Shown here: positions 8,227 through 10,650 of the stretch, one piece after another
Numbering within the stretch: the first letter of the stretch is position 1
Layout: every line of letters begins with the position of its first letter
Assembly (NCBI GenBank): GCA_028565635.1
Contig: JAOXYB010061391.1
Coordinates: forward strand, 1-10,650
Origin: Phoronis ovalis
Lineage: Eukaryota; Phoronida; Phoronidae
Direction: 5' to 3'
Length of the DNA stretch: 10,650 nt
Translations under genes and position numbers: made by a program
Notes under the pieces: generated by a model
The model's database searches: none
What the model was told of the DNA's origin: nothing
Seen by the model: only the letters and a program-made list of their open reading frames with translations

Positions 8227-8480
8227 TTGTGTATTTCGGCTTCCTTTCACTTGATAGTAGCGTTTACGGGAAATGACAAAATGCATGAGCGTGCTCTTAT
8301 GTAGTGTGGCATCAAGTCTAATGTGGCGCAATCCTGCATGACATATTTTAAAATAAATAATCTACACGCATTGTGTGGGCTTCTCGTTCCTTCAACATTA
8401 CATTGCGGAATACGAGCGAAAACAACTAATGCTTTGTTAGCTAATTTAAAACTTCAATAAATAAAAATCGATTGCCCGAA
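8227..8480 (-). promoter_or_regulatory. Presumed 5' UTR and proximal promoter of the EGF-MAM gene
   Basis: This is the minus-strand sequence directly upstream of the start codon. The frame stays open to about 8331 but is Arg/Lys-rich and unlike a domain, so I take it as 5' UTR. AT-rich TATA-like stretches occur at about 8340-8362 (ATTTATTTTAAAATATG) and 8455-8468. Neither is a clean TATA box with a placed start site, and an upstream non-coding exon cannot be excluded. Confidence 0.3.
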
Positions 8481-8499
8481 TGGCACGGATATAATGCTG

Positions 8500-9890
8500 T
8501 AGAATCATTTTGATCATATGTATATTTATGTTCACGTACGATCATGTACCAGTCGGAATACACCACTGTTTTAAATAAGCATTTTATTTTATATTTCCAA
8601 TTTCCCTAGTCCACTAAATTCTGGAATCGGAAATTCAAGCTAGCTGAATTTGTCCTTAAGTACCCGTGAATTACCAGCGTTATGCTAAGCATGGAGTTTG
8701 GAATTTAGAATTTAAGAAATGAATGTTACACTTCCTAAAACGTCTTCATTGTAAATTTAACATATTATTTAAATCATTTTATGCCTTCGTATTTTCTTTT
8801 ATAAATGTTGGATTGTCAAAGATGGATATATTAAATTTTACACTGTAGGATAATATTCAAATTAGTGGAAATTTAAGTGAAAATAGAGTTCTGTTTTAGA
8901 ATCAAAGATTCTAAGTTTGATATTCGGAATTATTAAGCGTTACACGGATATAATTAAAAATAGTAATCTTTAAAACTTTAACATGTATAACTCTGAATAA
9001 AAGCAAAAGTGTTAATAAACTTGATACACTGTTCTGTAGAATAACTAAAAACATACATGATAATTCATTCCAAGTTTTAGCTATGTAGGGGCAGGGAGTT
9101 TTAATCTAGTTTTTGAGATTTTTAGCAGATTGTGAGAATCATTGCCAACCTTTTGTCTTTTGGATTAACAAACTCTAAAGTATAATGTTTTCTGAAATGT
9201 ATATATTTTTTATATTTTAATTCTTTTGATTATGAAATATGAAATTCTTTTAATTTTGATTATGAAATGTAATACATATTAATAAATTAACATATATTTA
9301 AACAAAAGCTTAGTATTAATTTCTTTTTCGTAAATTGTGCGCTTAGAAAACGGGACGATTACTTCCTGGGAATTATTTTTTCTGGTATGATATCATTACA
9401 ATTTAAGATTATTTGTTTGATATTTGCAGTGATATGCTCCGGTTACGTTTGACTGCCCGGCACTTATATAACTCTTATGGTTTATCTATTACCAACGTAT
9501 TGAGGAGAGTTTTACTTAGGTTTGCGCATGTTGTTCTTTGTGAAAATCTAAGCTACATATTTATATTATCAGCAACGCGTTTGCGTAAAAAAATACGAAT
9601 GCAGTTCAAGCTAATGTGTTAATGCCTGTGTTGCATAATTTATAACCTCGTTATAATATCGACGTAACAAACGAAATGCCACTGTATCACAGGGTCGCAC
9701 TTCATTGGAATCGATAGCACGGAATCTAATTGAGCAAGAGATAAAGTTACTTCATTTAATATGTTTAGCTTAAACCGCAGTTTCAAGACAAATATATGAT
9801 AGGTGCACCTGATCCAAACACCATTACTCGCTTCAAAGGTATTTTATAAGGCACACTGTTACGCGCTTCAGAAGGTGTTGTGTTATATTA
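8500..9890. other. AT-rich upstream intergenic DNA
   Basis: No gene is supported here. A plus-strand frame at 9413-9622 follows an acceptor-like TTTGATATTTGCAG but lacks a domain, a good donor or codon periodicity I could judge. The only repeat noted is the 30-bp one at 9221-9268. Confidence 0.5.
9221..9268. repeat. Imperfect 30-bp direct repeat
   Basis: The 15-mer ttttgattatgaaat occurs exactly at 9224-9238 and 9254-9268, a period of 30. Flanking bases match partly. It lies in AT-rich DNA upstream of the gene. Confidence 0.7.
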
Positions 9891-9894
9891 CAGC

Positions 9895-9906
9895 TAACAC
9901 GTGTTA
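9895..9906. promoter_or_regulatory. 12-bp palindrome containing a CACGTG E-box
   Basis: TAACACGTGTTA is a perfect palindrome centred on CACGTG, the class of site bound by Myc/USF/clock-type bHLH factors. It lies about 1.7 kb upstream of the EGF-MAM start codon. Function is not implied by sequence alone. Confidence 0.3.
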
Positions 9907-10020
9907 CACCGTTACATGCTTTAACCGATAAAACGGGCGGTCAATATTCTAAGGCTATGATATAGTTTTACGGCCTTGCTTTTGGGTGAAAGGGATATCA
10001 AATCAGTGGTCAGCATCTCA

Positions 10021-10100
10021 AGCCTTCGTGGCGTAGTGGTTAATGCACTCGATTTTTCATTGTTTTCAGATATCACCAGCGCAGGCTCGAATCCACCAGG
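10021..10100 (+). mobile_element. tRNA-derived SINE head or tRNA pseudogene
   Basis: TGGCGTAGTGG at 10029-10039 fits the RNA polymerase III A box (TRGCNNAGYNGG) apart from its last bases. GGCTCGAATCC at 10084-10094 fits the B box (GGTTCGANNCC) with one change. They are about 45 bases apart, as in a tRNA. The acceptor stem does not pair, and only two base pairs of the T stem hold, so this is not a working tRNA. Sequences of the form 'GTGGCGTAGTGGTTAA...TCGAATCC' are typical heads of tRNA-derived SINEs. The SINE body and tail cannot be delimited; the G-rich tract at about 10185-10230 may or may not belong to it. The minus-strand frame at 9921-10136 is a shadow of this element. Confidence 0.65.
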
Positions 10101-10577
10101 AATATATACATAATTAGATGTTTTAAAACAAGTCATGTACCCTGTATCTAGGGATTAGATATATGTTTTCATCATTATATATTTGGTTGGGTTTAAGGCA
10201 AGGGGTTAGGGTAGGTTAGTAGGTATGGTAAGTATATATACTTTTGAAAAATAATGTTTTTCTGTGCTGTCTATAAAAGCGGACAGATGTAGGAGTTGAT
10301 ACATTTGTGCATTTGCGTGAATTTCTCATTGGCTAAACTATCATAATAGCACGACGTAAAAAATAGTTGTAGTCACGATACTAAGGACGCGCAAGAGACA
10401 GGTTTTGTTGCATCTCAGTGCTGGTTATTGTCTAGCTAATTAACATCAAAACGGAGAGGTACTAATTTGGTGAATAACAAATAATTTATGGATGAGTATA
10501 TGCAACAATAAATTTCCCTAAAATGTATTTTTAACCCTAGCAATATATGCAATTATTGACAAGGGAAGAGGGATGTA

Positions 10578-10588
10578 GGGGGGGGGGG
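10578..10588 (+). repeat. Run of eleven G
   Basis: An uninterrupted G homopolymer just before the edge repeat. In an AT-rich region this stands out and could be length-polymorphic or a sequencing weak point. Confidence 0.9.
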
Positions 10589-10593
10589 TATCG

Positions 10594-10636
10594 CGAGCAG
10601 CGAGCATTTGGTCTGTTAAGTCCGAGCAGCGAGCAT
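10594..10636. repeat. Direct repeat CGAGCAGCGAGCAT, two copies 29 bp apart
   Basis: The 14-mer cgagcagcgagcat occurs at 10594-10607 and 10623-10636 without mismatch. Each copy has an internal cgagcag/cgagcat duplication. The array meets the window edge, so it may be the start of a longer tandem repeat or of a mobile element. Confidence 0.8.
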
Positions 10637-10650
10637 CCATTGTCCAGGAC

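Noticed and set aside
9413-9622. 69-codon plus-strand frame after an acceptor-like TTTGCAG
   Set aside because: No donor of quality, no domain, Arg/Leu-rich low-information peptide; length is within chance expectation.
10021-10100. Functional tRNA gene
   Set aside because: Acceptor and T stems do not pair and no convincing anticodon loop can be placed.
9921-10136. 71-codon minus-strand frame
   Set aside because: It overlaps the tRNA-like element; the peptide GGFEP...TTTPRRL is the usual antisense readthrough of B and A boxes.
10185-10230. Interstitial telomere repeat
   Set aside because: Only one exact TTAGGG with loose variants around it; no tandem array.
1-10650. CRISPR array, bacterial operon or phage content
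   Set aside because: No regularly spaced repeats, no ribosome binding sites with dense coding, and the gene is clearly intron-containing.

Overview
The window looks like nuclear DNA from an invertebrate animal, possibly a mollusc such as a bivalve. It is AT-rich (roughly one third G+C by eye) and has no dense bacterial-style coding. Its only convincing gene is broken by GT-AG introns and encodes extracellular animal modules. The mollusc suggestion rests on general style (EGF/MAM/trefoil proteins, an AT-rich genome, a tRNA-derived SINE) and is an inference.

The main content is one gene on the minus strand, read from right to left, reconstructed here by joining frames, splice sites and domain homology. 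Its exons are: signal peptide (8160-8226), calcium-binding EGF (7017-7130), second EGF (6806-6928), and a MAM domain split over three exons (5687-5836, 2184-2455, 1302-1383). Every junction keeps the reading frame. Junctions are phase 1 except the one inside MAM between 2184 and 1383, which is phase 0. Without the optional exon described next, the recognised exons give about 269 residues. The product should be secreted or attached to the outer cell surface. The C-terminal exon is uncertain. A possible one lies at 1098-1195, with two overlapping AATAAA signals at 915-924.

The most unusual feature is a complete, intact trefoil (P-type) domain exon at 3339-3464. It lies inside the phase-1 intron that separates the first and second thirds of the MAM domain. 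It has six cysteines, a CAG acceptor, a GTAAGT donor and 1-1 phase, so it could be spliced in without a frameshift. Doing so would place a trefoil inside a MAM domain. It is either an alternative cassette, a nested-domain insertion, or a recent product of exon shuffling.

The two EGF exons share intron sequence just upstream of their acceptors, which points to tandem duplication of an exon with its flank. The second EGF exon also has two in-frame acceptors 9 bases apart.

The rest is intron and intergenic DNA. A tRNA-derived SINE-like element or tRNA pseudogene lies at 10021-10100. There is a 24-bp minisatellite at 6055-6114 and a G-run with a 14-bp repeat at the right edge. A 74-codon minus-strand frame at 2761-2982 has coding-like base periodicity but no recognisable family. 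The stretches 1-900, 3465-5686 and 8500-9890 show nothing I can support as a gene.
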